The notes: a model not told the origin generated them from the sequence alone. A stretch of 64,000 nucleotides of DNA from Dryocola sp036489025 (GCA_036489025.1 DASXGN010000041.1:62001-126000); one strand, 5' to 3'; numbered from the stretch's first letter, positions 42,464 to 51,240 are shown. Made by a program: numbers and translations.

Positions 42464-42495
42464 CTGTCATTTTTCTGTCATGCAATAAATATACG
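42464..42495 (+). promoter_or_regulatory. Pho box and -10 element of phoA
   Basis: CTGTCAT-TTTT-CTGTCAT (42464-42481) is a PhoB-binding direct repeat with an 11-base period, as upstream of E. coli phoA. TATACG at 42490-42495 is the likely -10. PhoB replaces the -35 contact, so expression rises in phosphate limitation. Confidence 0.82.
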
Positions 42496-42544
42496 GTTGC
42501 TCTGTTTTTATTTATGCCTGTAGTTTTTACACGGAGAAAATAAA

Positions 42545-43960
42545 GTGAAACAGAGCGCCATTATTATAACCTTATTCCCAATGCTGTTATCTGGCCCGGC
42601 GGTATATGCCGAAACGGTATCCTCCCCTTTAGACTCTCGTGCGGCAGCGGGTGATATCACTCAGCCCGGCGGCGCGCGCCGTATTAATAGCGACCAGACG
42701 GAAGCCCTTCGCGCTTCGTTAATCAACAAGCCGGCTAAAAACGTCATTTTACTGATTGGCGACGGCATGGGTGATTCTGAAATCACCGCCGCGCGCAATT
42801 ATGCCGAAGGCGCCGGCGGCTTCTTTAAGGGAATTGATGCGCTGCCCTTAACCGGCCAGTACACGCATTATTCGCTGGATAAAAAATCCCACAGGCCAGA
42901 TTACGTCACGGATTCCGCCGCGTCCGCTACCGCCTGGAGCACCGGCGTGAAAACCTACAACGGCGCGCTGGGCGTGGATGTGACCGGTAAAGATCATGTC
43001 ACTATTCTGGAGCTCGCCAAAGCGGCGGGCAGGGCAACCGGCAACGTCTCGACGGCAGAAATTCAGGATGCGACCCCTGCGGCGCTCGTTTCGCACGTGA
43101 CTTCCCGCAAATGCTACGGCCCGTCGGTAACCAGCGAACAGTGCGCTGCGAACGCGCTGGAAAACGGCGGCAAAGGTTCGATTACCGAACAGCTGCTCAA
43201 CGCCCGCGCGGACGTCACGCTGGGCGGCGGGGCGAAAACCTTCTCTGAAACCGCGAAGTCGGGGGAATGGCAGGGCAAAACGCTGCGCGAGCAGGCGCAA
43301 ATCCGTGGCTATCAGTGGACGGATAACGCCAGCGGCCTCGCGGCTATCACCGAGGCTAATCAGCAAAAGCCGCTGATCGGTATGTTTGCGCCGGGCAATA
43401 TGCCGGTGCGCTGGGAAGGGCCGAAAGCCAGCTACCACGGCAATATCGATCAACCCGCCGTGACCTGTAAGCCGAATCCTGAACGCGATGACAGCGTTCC
43501 GACGCTTGCCCAGATGACTGACAAAGCCATTAGCCTGCTTAAAGGGAACGAAGAAGGCTTCTTCCTGCAGGTGGAAGGCGCGTCGATTGATAAGCAGGAC
43601 CACGCCGCTAACCCTTGCGGACAGATTGGCGAAACGGTCGATCTCGATGAGGCGGTGCAGAAGGCGCTGGAGTTTGCCCGTCAGGACGGCAACACGCTGG
43701 TGATTGTCACCGCCGATCACGCGCACGCCAGCCAGATTGTTGCGCCTGACACTAAAGCGCCGGGCCTGACGCAGGCGCTGAACACTAAAGATGGCTCGGT
43801 GATGGTGATGAGCTACGGCAATTCGGAAGGCGACTCGCAGGAGCATACCGGCACCCAGCTGCGCATTGCGGCTTACGGTCCAGGGGCGGCGAACGTGGTT
43901 GGCCTGACCGATCAAACCGACCTGTTCTACACCATGAAGGCGGCAATGGCGTTGCCGTGA
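42545..43960 (+). CDS. phoA: Periplasmic alkaline phosphatase
   Basis: Releases phosphate from phosphomonoesters in the periplasm; zinc and magnesium enzyme. The 471 residues equal E. coli PhoA. The signal peptide covers about 1-22 (cleaving after VYA). The catalytic serine is in DYVTDSAASATAWSTG, and metal ligands are in IGDGMGDSEI, EGASIDKQDHAANPC and VTADHAHASQI. It starts 50 bases after the -10 of its Pho promoter. psiF follows in the same direction. Confidence 0.95.
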   Translation: MKQSAIIITLFPMLLSGPAVYAETVSSPLDSRAAAGDITQPGGARRINSDQTEALRASLINKPAKNVILLIGDGMGDSEITAARNYAEGAGGFFKGIDALPLTGQYTHYSLDKKSHRPDYVTDSAASATAWSTGVKTYNGALGVDVTGKDHVTILELAKAAGRATGNVSTAEIQDATPAALVSHVTSRKCYGPSVTSEQCAANALENGGKGSITEQLLNARADVTLGGGAKTFSETAKSGEWQGKTLREQAQIRGYQWTDNASGLAAITEANQQKPLIGMFAPGNMPVRWEGPKASYHGNIDQPAVTCKPNPERDDSVPTLAQMTDKAISLLKGNEEGFFLQVEGASIDKQDHAANPCGQIGETVDLDEAVQKALEFARQDGNTLVIVTADHAHASQIVAPDTKAPGLTQALNTKDGSVMVMSYGNSEGDSQEHTGTQLRIAAYGPGAANVVGLTDQTDLFYTMKAAMALP

Positions 43961-44062
43961 GGCTGAACCGTGCTTAAAGCGACAATTTCAGACGCCGGCA
44001 AGTAGCCTTTTTTCGTTTTAAGATACAGACTTAAAGCGCCACAAAATAATAAGGATGGTGCA

Positions 44063-44371
44063 ATGAAAACTCTATTAGCGATGGTTTTACTGGCAGGCGT
44101 AGTGGGTTCAGCGGCGGCGGCAGACAAAGCCATGACGCCGCAGCAGCAGCGCATGACAAGCTGTAACCAACAGGCGACTTCGCAAACCCTGAAAGGGGAC
44201 GCGCGCAAGACGTATATGAGCAGCTGCCTGAAGAACGGTTCGTCTGCCCCGGCAGAAAAAAGCCTCACTCCGCAACAGCAAAAAATGAAGAGCTGCAACG
44301 CCGAAGCGGGGAAACAAACCCTGACCGGCGATGCGAGAAAAACCTTCATGAGTCACTGCCTGAAAAAATAG
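44063..44371 (+). CDS. psiF: Phosphate-starvation-inducible protein PsiF
   Basis: Small exported protein of 102 residues: a signal peptide (1-20) and two tandem PsiF repeats of about 36 residues, each with TPQQQ.M..CN and GDARK..M..CLK. The paired cysteines of each repeat likely form disulfides. The role is unknown. It follows phoA by 102 bases and is probably cotranscribed from the Pho promoter. AAGGA precedes the start. Confidence 0.9.
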   Translation: MKTLLAMVLLAGVVGSAAAADKAMTPQQQRMTSCNQQATSQTLKGDARKTYMSSCLKNGSSAPAEKSLTPQQQKMKSCNAEAGKQTLTGDARKTFMSHCLKK

Positions 44372-44387
44372 GCGGCTTAGTCCCAAT

Positions 44388-44413
44388 GGGTGAGCCAGCC
44401 TGCTGGCTCACCC
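44388..44413. repeat. Perfect 12-base-pair hairpin after psiF
   Basis: GGGTGAGCCAGC and GCTGGCTCACCC are exact complements with only CT between. It is followed by A, not T, so it is not a standard terminator. It may end or stabilise the phoA-psiF message. Confidence 0.6.
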
Positions 44414-44470
44414 AAAAAATCATACTTCCCGCGCAAATCTCCTCTCTATAATTACGGCAAATGTTTCAGA

Positions 44471-45589
44471 ATGTTCCTAATTATCATGAGTGATGAACAC
44501 GATTTCAGCAGATGGTTTTCCGGGGGACTTATGGACTGCCCGACGCACCTCGATGAAGACAGGCATCGCTCAGCGCGGCGATTTGCCCGCCGAGTTTATT
44601 TACCCAGGGTCATTGGCCTGGCGACGGGGTTCTTCTGCGTCGCCTCGGTGATGGTCATGCAGCCCGTTTCCGGCTGGTGGTGGCTGCTGCTGCTGGCGAA
44701 CGGCTTTATCTGGCCGCATTTTGCCTGGCAGATCGCCGACCGCGCGCCCGATCCCGCAAAGGCGGAAATCCGTAATCTGCTGGTCGACTCCCTGATGGGC
44801 GGGGTATGGATAGCGGTAATGGGGTTGAATGCGCTGCCTTCGGCGCTGATCGTCGCCATGCTGGGGATGAATAACATAGGCTGCGGCGGCGCGAAGCTAT
44901 TTCTCTCCGGGCTGATTCTGCTGCTGCTGTCCTGCCTGCTCACGCTGGGCGTAACGCATATTCCGTTGAATCTGCAAACCATGCCTTCTCAGGTGTGGAT
45001 TTGCCTGCCGATGCTCATTATCTATCCGATTTATTACGGGCTGGTCAGCTACCGAACGGCGATAAAACTTGCCGAGCATAAACGGCGGCTGATGCAGCTC
45101 AGCACCCGGGACGGCATGACCGGCGTCTATAACCGGCGGCACTGGGAACATCTTTTGCGCGGGGAGTACGACAACTGCCAGCGCTACAAACGCAATGCGA
45201 CATTGCTGCTGATCGACATCGATCATTTCAAATCCATCAACGATACCTTCGGGCACGACGCCGGAGATGAAGCCATCGTCGCCATTACCGAGCACCTGCA
45301 GCTTACCCTGCGCGTCACCGATGTGATTGGCCGTTTCGGCGGGGATGAGTTCGGTATCATCATGTCCGGCACCTCGCAGGAAAGCGCCATCCAGGCGATG
45401 ATCCGCGTCTGCGAGCATCTGGACACCTTCCGGCTGCCGTGCGCTCCGCTGATGGCGCTGCAAATTAGCGTCGGCGTCGCCGAGTTCGCCCCTGACATGA
45501 CCAGCTATCGGGAGTGGCTGAAAGCCGTAGACGTCGCACTTTACAAAGCAAAAAACGCCGGGCGCGGCAGGATAGAAGCCGCAGCCTGA
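44471..45589 (+). CDS. adrA: Diguanylate cyclase AdrA/DgcC (MASE2-GGDEF)
   Basis: Membrane diguanylate cyclase making cyclic di-GMP to activate cellulose synthesis. The N-terminal MASE2 sensor has about six helices (residues 40-200), and the C-terminal GGDEF domain contains the intact active motif RFGGDEFGI and TRDGMTGVYNRRHWE. I chose the ATG giving MFLIIMSDEHDF because it matches the E. coli start (MFPKIMNDENFF). Other ATG codons exist upstream and 15 bases downstream; none has a strong ribosome site. In relatives it is CsgD-dependent. Confidence 0.9.
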   Translation: MFLIIMSDEHDFSRWFSGGLMDCPTHLDEDRHRSARRFARRVYLPRVIGLATGFFCVASVMVMQPVSGWWWLLLLANGFIWPHFAWQIADRAPDPAKAEIRNLLVDSLMGGVWIAVMGLNALPSALIVAMLGMNNIGCGGAKLFLSGLILLLLSCLLTLGVTHIPLNLQTMPSQVWICLPMLIIYPIYYGLVSYRTAIKLAEHKRRLMQLSTRDGMTGVYNRRHWEHLLRGEYDNCQRYKRNATLLLIDIDHFKSINDTFGHDAGDEAIVAITEHLQLTLRVTDVIGRFGGDEFGIIMSGTSQESAIQAMIRVCEHLDTFRLPCAPLMALQISVGVAEFAPDMTSYREWLKAVDVALYKAKNAGRGRIEAAA

Positions 45590-45656
45590 TGGAGTTTGCT
45601 TTGTGGGGTGGGGAAGGGGAGGCGCGCTGTGATATTTTTTGAGAAATTAGGCGCAG

Positions 45657-45712
45657 GTTCCGTTCACCGATTCGGTGGAGGTATACACCACCTGAAGATA
45701 GGTAAACGGAAC
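45657..45712. repeat. Large inverted repeat between adrA and proC
   Basis: GTTCCGTTCACC (45657-45668) pairs with GGTAAACGGAAC (45701-45712), 11 of 12 matching, and GGTGG/CCACC can pair inside. It sits between convergent genes. No T run follows. It may act as a transcription barrier or be a dispersed repeat. Confidence 0.5.
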
Positions 45713-45733
45713 AGGCTATGGCACAGACTATAT

Positions 45734-46543
45734 CTATGATTTACCTAACTGTTCTGATTTCGCCATGCACTTCACCATGGCTTCCATTACCGCCGCGCGG
45801 AAGCCTTTTTCTTCCAGCACCTTCACCGCTTCGATGGTAGTGCCGCCCGGCGAGCAGACCATATCTTTTAGCTCGCCCGGATGCCTACCGGTTTCCAGCA
45901 CCATCTTCGCCGAGCCCATTACCGCCTGCGCGGCAAACTGATAGGCCTGCTTACGCGGCATACCGCCCAGTACGGCGGCGTCCGCCATGGCTTCGATAAA
46001 CATAAATACGTAGGCCGGGGAGGAGCCGCTGACGCCGACGACCGGATGAATCATCGCCTCGCTGACCACTTCCGCCTGGCCGAAGCTGCGGAAAATATTC
46101 ACCGCATCGGCAATATCTTCCGGGGTGACCAGTGCGTTAGGCGTGATGGAGGTCATCCCGGCATTGACCAGCGCCGGCGTGTTCGGCATGGCGCGGATGA
46201 TTTTACGATCGTGGCCCAGCGCGGTGGCCAGGGAATCCAGCGTCACGCCCGCGGCGATAGAGACGATCACGGTGTCCTTATTCAGGCTGGAATTGACTTC
46301 GCCCAGCACTTTTAACATCACGTTTGGCTTCACCGCGCCAAACACAATATCGGCTATCTGCGCCACTTCCTGGGCGCTTTGCGCCGGGCTGATACCATAT
46401 TCCTGGCGCAGGGCCTCGACTTTGTCCGGGGAGGGGGTATAGACCCAAATATTGCCCGGCTGCACCTGGCCGCTGGAAATCAGGCCGCCGAGGATGGCTT
46501 TACCCATGTTGCCGCAGCCAATAAAACCAATTTTCTTATCCAA
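45734..46543 (-). CDS. proC: Pyrroline-5-carboxylate reductase
   Basis: Last step of proline synthesis: reduces pyrroline-5-carboxylate with NADPH. The protein has 269 residues, equal to E. coli. The N-terminal Rossmann motif IGFIGCGNMGKAILGGLI and the family signature PGGTTIEAVKVLEEKGFRAAV near the C terminus are clear. It is convergent with adrA and divergent from a membrane-protein gene. Confidence 0.95.
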   Translation of the reverse strand: MDKKIGFIGCGNMGKAILGGLISSGQVQPGNIWVYTPSPDKVEALRQEYGISPAQSAQEVAQIADIVFGAVKPNVMLKVLGEVNSSLNKDTVIVSIAAGVTLDSLATALGHDRKIIRAMPNTPALVNAGMTSITPNALVTPEDIADAVNIFRSFGQAEVVSEAMIHPVVGVSGSSPAYVFMFIEAMADAAVLGGMPRKQAYQFAAQAVMGSAKMVLETGRHPGELKDMVCSPGGTTIEAVKVLEEKGFRAAVMEAMVKCMAKSEQLGKS

Positions 46544-46637
46544 AATGTCACTCCATTGTCTGTGGTGTTCGATGGCTATAGCTTAACGCGCTTTCAGGCG
46601 ATTCGGCTACGCTTAAGCAAAACGGTCGGAGGTGAGC

Positions 46638-47153
46638 ATGGGAAAACGCGTGGTGGATGAATTTGCCAGCCGCAGCGTGCCGGTACAGGAAGATATGCGC
46701 TGGCAGCTCAAGGAGTGGCAGCTTGAAAAGTGGGGCAGCAGACTCCTGCTGGCTTTTGTGCTGCTCGCCCTGCTCGGGGCGTTCTCTGACGGCTGGCTCA
46801 GCCAGACGACCAGCACCAATGCGGATGGAACCCTGAGCGTCGAACACCAGCGCATTATGCGTGCCATGAGCGATGAAAATTTCACCCTGCGCGTCAGGTT
46901 CGCCACCGGGCAGCCCACGGTGCTGACGCTGGGCCAGGATTTCATGGACAACTTTGAAATCCAGAACCTTCAGCCCCAGCCGCTGATCACCCACGCCAGC
47001 CGCCATGAAATGGTGCTGACCTGGCCTGCGAGCTCGGGCAAAGAGCAGGCGCTGTGGCTGACGGCCCAGCCGCAGTCCGCGGGGCATTTCACCTCAACCA
47101 TCAGGCTGAAGGGGGCGGAATCGGTGACCCTCAGCCAGTGGGTTTTACCCTAA
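46638..47153 (+). CDS. Single-pass membrane protein of unknown function
   Basis: A 171-residue protein with one transmembrane helix (about residues 33-52) and a likely periplasmic C-terminal domain rich in beta-strand pattern. I do not recognise the family. The ATG is chosen because GGAGG ends five bases before it; a GTG two codons earlier overlaps that site. It lies 9 bases before a DUF421 gene, suggesting one operon and perhaps one complex. Absent at this site in E. coli, where yaiI follows proC directly. Confidence 0.7.
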   Translation: MGKRVVDEFASRSVPVQEDMRWQLKEWQLEKWGSRLLLAFVLLALLGAFSDGWLSQTTSTNADGTLSVEHQRIMRAMSDENFTLRVRFATGQPTVLTLGQDFMDNFEIQNLQPQPLITHASRHEMVLTWPASSGKEQALWLTAQPQSAGHFTSTIRLKGAESVTLSQWVLP

Positions 47154-47162
47154 GGAAATAAT

Positions 47163-47618
47163 ATGGATAACGTGCTGCGCGCCGCCGGAATGTACGTGCT
47201 GCTAATGGTGGTGCTGAAAATCGCGGGCCGCCGTACGCTGCTTGAAATGACCTCGTTTGATTTCATCCTGCTGCTGATCATCAGCGAGGCCACGCAGCAG
47301 GCGCTGCTGGGCAATGATTTTTCATTTACCGGCGCGGCAATCACCATTATCACCCTGATTGCCATGGATATTCTGTTCGGGAAAATTAAAGAGCGGTTTC
47401 CGAAAGTGGAGCTGTTTATCGACGGGTCGCCGCTGATCCTCGTCGAACACGGGCGGCCGCTCAGCAAGCGGATGCGCAAGGCCGGTATTTCCGAGGAGGA
47501 TATTCTCTCTTCGGCGCGGATCGGCCAGGGGCTGGAGCGTATGGCGCAGATAAAGTTTGCCATTCTGGAAAAGAACGGCAAGATCGCCATCATTCCCGCA
47601 GAAGATCAGGAGTCGTAA
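47163..47618 (+). CDS. DUF421/YetF-like membrane protein
   Basis: A 151-residue protein with two to three N-terminal hydrophobic segments (about 5-75) and a cytoplasmic DUF421 domain (KVELFIDGSPLILVEHGRPL, SKRMRKAGISEEDILSSAR). It is shorter than the roughly 220-residue YcaP/YetF type. The function is not known. It overlaps the yaiI start by one base (TAATG), so it and yaiI are coupled in translation. Confidence 0.78.
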   Translation: MDNVLRAAGMYVLLMVVLKIAGRRTLLEMTSFDFILLLIISEATQQALLGNDFSFTGAAITIITLIAMDILFGKIKERFPKVELFIDGSPLILVEHGRPLSKRMRKAGISEEDILSSARIGQGLERMAQIKFAILEKNGKIAIIPAEDQES

Positions 47619-48079
47619 TGCAAATTTGGGTGGATGCCGACGCGTGTCCAAAGGTCATCAAGGAAGTTTTATTTCGTGCGGCGGATCGCGCCCGGATCAT
47701 GGTCACGCTGGTGGCGAACCAGGGGCTGAAAACGCCGCCTTCGCGTTTTATTCGCAGCCTGCAGGTGGCGTCCGGGTTTGACGTGGCGGACAACGAAATA
47801 GTGCGCCGCTGCGAAAGCGGCGATCTGGTGATCACCGCCGATATTCCGCTGGCGGCTGACGTCATTGAAAAAGGCGCGGTTGCCCTCAATCCTCGCGGCG
47901 AGCGCTACACGCCGGCCACGATACGCGAGCGTTTAACCATGCGGGATTTTATGGATACGCTACGCGCCAGCGGCGTGCAAACCGGCGGGCCAGATAGCCT
48001 GAACCAGCGCGACCGCCAGCAGTTTGCCAACGAGCTGGAAAAATGGCTGCTGGCGGCGGCTCGCGCTAAAAAGGCCTAA
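47618..48079 (+). CDS. yaiI: DUF188 (YaiI/YqxD) protein
   Basis: Cytosolic protein of 153 residues matching E. coli YaiI. The N terminus MQIWVDADACPKVIKEVLFR and the internal CESGDLVITADIPLA give a PIN/FLAP-like nuclease-type fold, but no activity is established. Its 3' end overlaps the convergent DUF2076 gene by four bases. Confidence 0.88.
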   Translation: MQIWVDADACPKVIKEVLFRAADRARIMVTLVANQGLKTPPSRFIRSLQVASGFDVADNEIVRRCESGDLVITADIPLAADVIEKGAVALNPRGERYTPATIRERLTMRDFMDTLRASGVQTGGPDSLNQRDRQQFANELEKWLLAAARAKKA

Positions 48080-48771
48080 ATCAGCGAATCATCGTCGTTA
48101 CCGAAATCGTCATTCCCGAAGTCGCCATAATCGTTTGTGTCGTCCTGCGGCAGGCCCGCGTCCTGATTAAGGAACTGGCTGTCGTCCGTCTGGTTGTCGT
48201 TGTCCACGGCGTTCACCGCTGGGTTGTCGACCGGCTGGGCCGGTTCGTTGATGATATTCACCAGCTCCTCGGGCTGAGTTCGGTGGAACATGCTGGTCAG
48301 CATATCCGCCATGATGACCCCTCCCGCGACGCCCGCCGCAGTTTGCAGCGCTCCGGCCATAAATCCGCTGCCACCTCGCGGCGCGGCGTATCCCGGCGCC
48401 GCTGGCTGTGCGCTGTAGCCGCCGGGCTGGACGTTTTGATAGGCCTGCGCGCCGGGGATCGGGTCGGAACCTTTTGAAGCGCCGGAGCCGAATAATCCAG
48501 CCAGAAAGCCGCCGCTGCTTTGCTGCTGGCGGGCGGCGTGCTGGAGCTGGGCTATTTGACCTTCGAGCGCCTGGACTCGGCCGTTTAGCTGCTTCATGGC
48601 GGCTTCCTGAATCAGGATGGTCTGCGCCATGTAATAGGCTGCATCCGGCTGCCGGGCGAGATGGCTCTGGATGAGCTGTTCGGCACCTTCGTCACGGGGA
48701 GCGCTATTTTCCTCAGCCTGTTTCAGGCGGCCAAACAGCCCGTCAATCAGCCGTTGCTCTTCAGATTGCAT
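48076..48771 (-). CDS. DUF2076 family protein
   Basis: A 231-residue protein with an N-terminal helical region (1-85, coiled-coil-like), a Gly/Ser/Pro/Gln-rich middle, one hydrophobic glycine-rich segment (about 134-155) and a very acidic C-terminal tail full of Asp and Asn. This is the DUF2076 layout. The role is unknown. Low-complexity acidic tail and flexible middle suggest a scaffolding or binding function (inference). Confidence 0.75.
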   Translation of the reverse strand: MQSEEQRLIDGLFGRLKQAEENSAPRDEGAEQLIQSHLARQPDAAYYMAQTILIQEAAMKQLNGRVQALEGQIAQLQHAARQQQSSGGFLAGLFGSGASKGSDPIPGAQAYQNVQPGGYSAQPAAPGYAAPRGGSGFMAGALQTAAGVAGGVIMADMLTSMFHRTQPEELVNIINEPAQPVDNPAVNAVDNDNQTDDSQFLNQDAGLPQDDTNDYGDFGNDDFGNDDDSLI

Positions 48772-49014
48772 GGTTCATTCCTCTGTCATCGTGAATACCC
48801 AATATTTAGTCTGGATCAGAATACCGCCGTGTAAAATGGCGCGACGGTAAAGGTGTTCAAGAATGTGTTACTGAATCCTTGATTCTTTGGGGTTGTTTTT
48901 AACTTAGCCTTTCAAGTAAGGTGGCGCAGCGGGAAGCTGGTAGATTTGCTTTACAGCTTTCGGGCTTGTTGCCTCTCGCTTGCATGTGAAAATCATGTAG
49001 CGAAAATGTTCTCT

Positions 49015-49032
49015 TGTAACGATTAATTTACG
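49015..49032. promoter_or_regulatory. TyrR box upstream of aroL
   Basis: TGTAAC-N6-TTTACG matches the TyrR consensus TGTAAA-N6-TTTACA at 10 of 12 fixed positions. TyrR with tyrosine represses aroL in E. coli. Confidence 0.72.
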
Positions 49033-49042
49033 CATTCAACCT

Positions 49043-49060
49043 GTACTAGTTTACTGGTAT
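49043..49060. promoter_or_regulatory. TrpR operator upstream of aroL
   Basis: GTACTAGTTTACTGGTAT matches the palindromic trp operator (GTACTAGTTAACTAGTAC) at 15 of 18 positions. Dual control of aroL by TrpR and TyrR is known in E. coli. Confidence 0.75.
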
Positions 49061-49120
49061 GATGCGCCATGACACGTTTCTGAAATTTACCCCAGGCTCA
49101 CAGCTGAGGAATAGCTCCTG

Positions 49121-49645
49121 ATGACTCAACCCATTTTTCTGGTCGGCGCGCGCGGCTGCGGTAAAACCACGGTAGGCGTAGCTTTAGCTGAGGCGTTGGG
49201 CCGCCGATTTGTCGATACCGACCACTATCTGCTGACCAGCACCAACATGAGCGTGGCGGATATTGTGGCGCAGGAAGGCTGGGAGGGTTTCCGCGCTCGT
49301 GAATCGCAGGCGCTCAAAAGCGTGACGGCTCCGGGGACCGTGGTGGCTACCGGCGGCGGTATGGTTCTGGCGGAGTGCAATCGCCAGTTTATGCGCGAGC
49401 AGGGCGTGGTGATTTATCTCCGCGCTCCGGCACAAATTCTTGCCGACCGTCTCGAAGCCTTCCCGGAAGAAGGGCAGCGCCCGACGCTCACCGGCAAGCC
49501 CATTACCGATGAAATCGTCGAAGTGCTGGCCGCCAGGGAAGCACTCTATCGCCAGGCTGCTCATCACGTGATTGACGCCACTCGTTCGCCGGAAGCCGTT
49601 GTAGAAGCCGTACTTGCCGCGCTGCAGATGGCCCGCGCCAGCTAA
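49121..49645 (+). CDS. aroL: Shikimate kinase II
   Basis: Phosphorylates shikimate in the aromatic amino acid pathway. It has 174 residues, as in E. coli. The P-loop is GARGCGKTTVG at residues 8-18, the shikimate-binding region includes FVDTDHYL and FRARES, and ATGGGMV forms the active-site loop. It is followed by yaiA and aroM as in E. coli, and TyrR and TrpR sites lie upstream. Confidence 0.94.
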   Translation: MTQPIFLVGARGCGKTTVGVALAEALGRRFVDTDHYLLTSTNMSVADIVAQEGWEGFRARESQALKSVTAPGTVVATGGGMVLAECNRQFMREQGVVIYLRAPAQILADRLEAFPEEGQRPTLTGKPITDEIVEVLAAREALYRQAAHHVIDATRSPEAVVEAVLAALQMARAS

Positions 49646-49688
49646 TCCTTGCCTATACTTAACGCTCATCCACCACGAAGGAAGAGCG

Positions 49689-49880
49689 ATGGCGAGCCAA
49701 CCTCCCTACCCGCGTGAAGCGCGAATTGTCGAAGTTCAGAAGGGTTCACAAACGCAGATAGTCACCTGGTATCAGCTCAGAGCTGACCATCCGCATCCGG
49801 ATACGCTAATCAGCGAGCACGAGTCCGAGCAGGAAGCGCGGGATGCCAAACGGCGCTATGAGGACCCGGAAAAAAGCTGA
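49689..49880 (+). CDS. yaiA: Small conserved protein YaiA
   Basis: A 63-residue soluble protein matching E. coli YaiA over its length (PPYPREARIVEV, TWYQLRADHP, AKRRYEDP). The ATG is preceded by AAGGAAGAG and the upstream in-frame extension would run into aroL, so the short form is used. In E. coli it belongs to the TyrR-regulated aroL operon. Function unknown. Confidence 0.87.
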   Translation: MASQPPYPREARIVEVQKGSQTQIVTWYQLRADHPHPDTLISEHESEQEARDAKRRYEDPEKS

Positions 49881-50155
49881 ACAAGACGGGCAAGGATGCC
49901 GAATCTCCCGCAGGACTTTTCTCAAATCTCCCTCCCTCCCTGAAGCATCACACTTTTTACACCTCGATTAAGTTAAAAAAATATTACGATTATGTTGCTC
50001 GAAAGTTTCGTTGATGTTCCGCTCGAGAATGCGGCGATGCTCTCACGATATGCTGCTACGCTTTGTGGTTAATTCTTGAGCGCTCGCAGCTGGCGTTAAC
50101 AGAACAAAAGGCGTTGGCCCACACCAGGGGTTTATAAGGGACAGAGGCGAAAAAA

Positions 50156-50833
50156 ATGAAACAAACATTAGCCATCCTCACCATCGGCGTTGTGCCCGTC
50201 AGCGAGATCCTGCCGCTGCTCACCGAGCATATTTCGCCAGAACAAATCAAACACGTCACGCTGCTTGGCTATTCATCCCGGCAGGACGTTATTGCCGAAT
50301 ATGGGGCAGCGCCGGGCGAAGAGGAAATGCTGTCCCTGCTGTCGGACAAAACGCTTATTCACATTGGTAAACAGAAAGTTGAGCGGGCGTTGCAGGGCGT
50401 TATCGAGCTACTGGACAATCAGGGTTACGACGTCATTCTGCTGATGAGCACCGAGCGTTTTACCCGCCTTTCCGCGCGCAATGCCATTCTTCTTGAACCC
50501 GAACGTATTATTCCGCCGCTGGTCGCCTCCATCGTGGACGGACATCAGGTGGGAATTATTCTGCCGATTCCCGAGCTGTTGCCCGCGCAGAATAAAAAAT
50601 GGCAGCAGCTCGAAAACCAGCCGCTGTACGAGCTGGCGAACCCGGTTCACGGGCAGGAAGAAGATTTGCTCAACGCCGGACGAAAACTGCTGGCGGACGG
50701 GGCCGATGTGCTGGTGCTGGACTGCCTTGGCTATCACCAGAAACATCGCGATATGCTGCAAAAAACGCTCGACGTGCCGGTATTATTATCGAACGTGCTG
50801 GTTGCTCGGCTGGCCTCAGAATTGCTGGCCTGA
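50156..50833 (+). CDS. aroM: AroM family protein
   Basis: A 225-residue cytosolic protein, the same length as E. coli AroM, with the AroM/Asp-Glu racemase-like fold (LAILTIGVVPVSEILPLL, VLVLDCLGYHQKHR). It is coregulated with aroL but has no assigned reaction. A 275-base gap with little recognisable content separates it from yaiA, wider than a simple operon, so it may have its own promoter. AGGG-type sequence precedes the start. Confidence 0.88.
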   Translation: MKQTLAILTIGVVPVSEILPLLTEHISPEQIKHVTLLGYSSRQDVIAEYGAAPGEEEMLSLLSDKTLIHIGKQKVERALQGVIELLDNQGYDVILLMSTERFTRLSARNAILLEPERIIPPLVASIVDGHQVGIILPIPELLPAQNKKWQQLENQPLYELANPVHGQEEDLLNAGRKLLADGADVLVLDCLGYHQKHRDMLQKTLDVPVLLSNVLVARLASELLA

Positions 50834-50914
50834 GGGCGGGGAATAATTTGCGTGACAGGCTCCAGGCTTGCCCTCTATATTGTTTTTCTGAACATTTTTT
50901 AAAAGGGCCAGTCC

Positions 50915-51208
50915 ATGCTTCAAAGTAATGAGTACTTCTCCGGCAAAGTGAAATCCATTGGTTTTAGCAGCAGCAGTACGGGCCGGGCGAGCGTCGGGGT
51001 CATGGCCGAAGGGGAATATACCTTTGCGACGGCACAACCTGAAGAAATGACCGTGATCAGCGGCGCGCTGCACGTATTGCTGCCGGGTGACACCCAGTGG
51101 CTGACGATTAACGCAGGCCAGGTTTTCCACGTGCCGGGCCACAGCGAATTCCATTTGCAGGTGGCCGAGCCAACCTCTTACCTTTGTCGCTACCTGGCTG
51201 ATAAATAA
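50915..51208 (+). CDS. ppnP: Pyrimidine/purine nucleoside phosphorylase
   Basis: Broad-range nucleoside phosphorylase of the cupin fold (formerly YaiE), 97 residues. Begins MLQSNEYFSGKVKSIGFSSS and contains PGHSEFHLQVAEPTSYLCRY, nearly the E. coli sequence. Works in the cytosol splitting nucleosides with phosphate. Confidence 0.92.
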   Translation: MLQSNEYFSGKVKSIGFSSSSTGRASVGVMAEGEYTFATAQPEEMTVISGALHVLLPGDTQWLTINAGQVFHVPGHSEFHLQVAEPTSYLCRYLADK

Positions 51209-51212
51209 AATA

Positions 51213-51240
51213 AAACCTCTCTGTGAAAGAGAGGTTTTTT
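51213..51240 (+). terminator. Terminator of ppnP
   Basis: AAACCTCTC / GAGAGGTTT with a TGTGAAA loop, followed by T residues, forms a strong intrinsic terminator. Confidence 0.88.

Larger units (their letters stand above)
48772..49120. promoter_or_regulatory. Regulatory region upstream of aroL
   Basis: The 349 bases hold a TyrR box and a TrpR operator close to aroL, listed separately. The rest, nearer to the divergent DUF2076 gene, shows nothing I can name. Confidence 0.55.

Noticed and set aside
42848..43915. 355-codon ORF antisense to phoA
   Set aside because: Arg/His-rich shadow of a strongly biased gene; no recognisable domain or ribosome site.
49881..50155. Possible small RNA or attenuator before aroM
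   Set aside because: No stable terminator hairpin or known motif could be identified; left unassigned.
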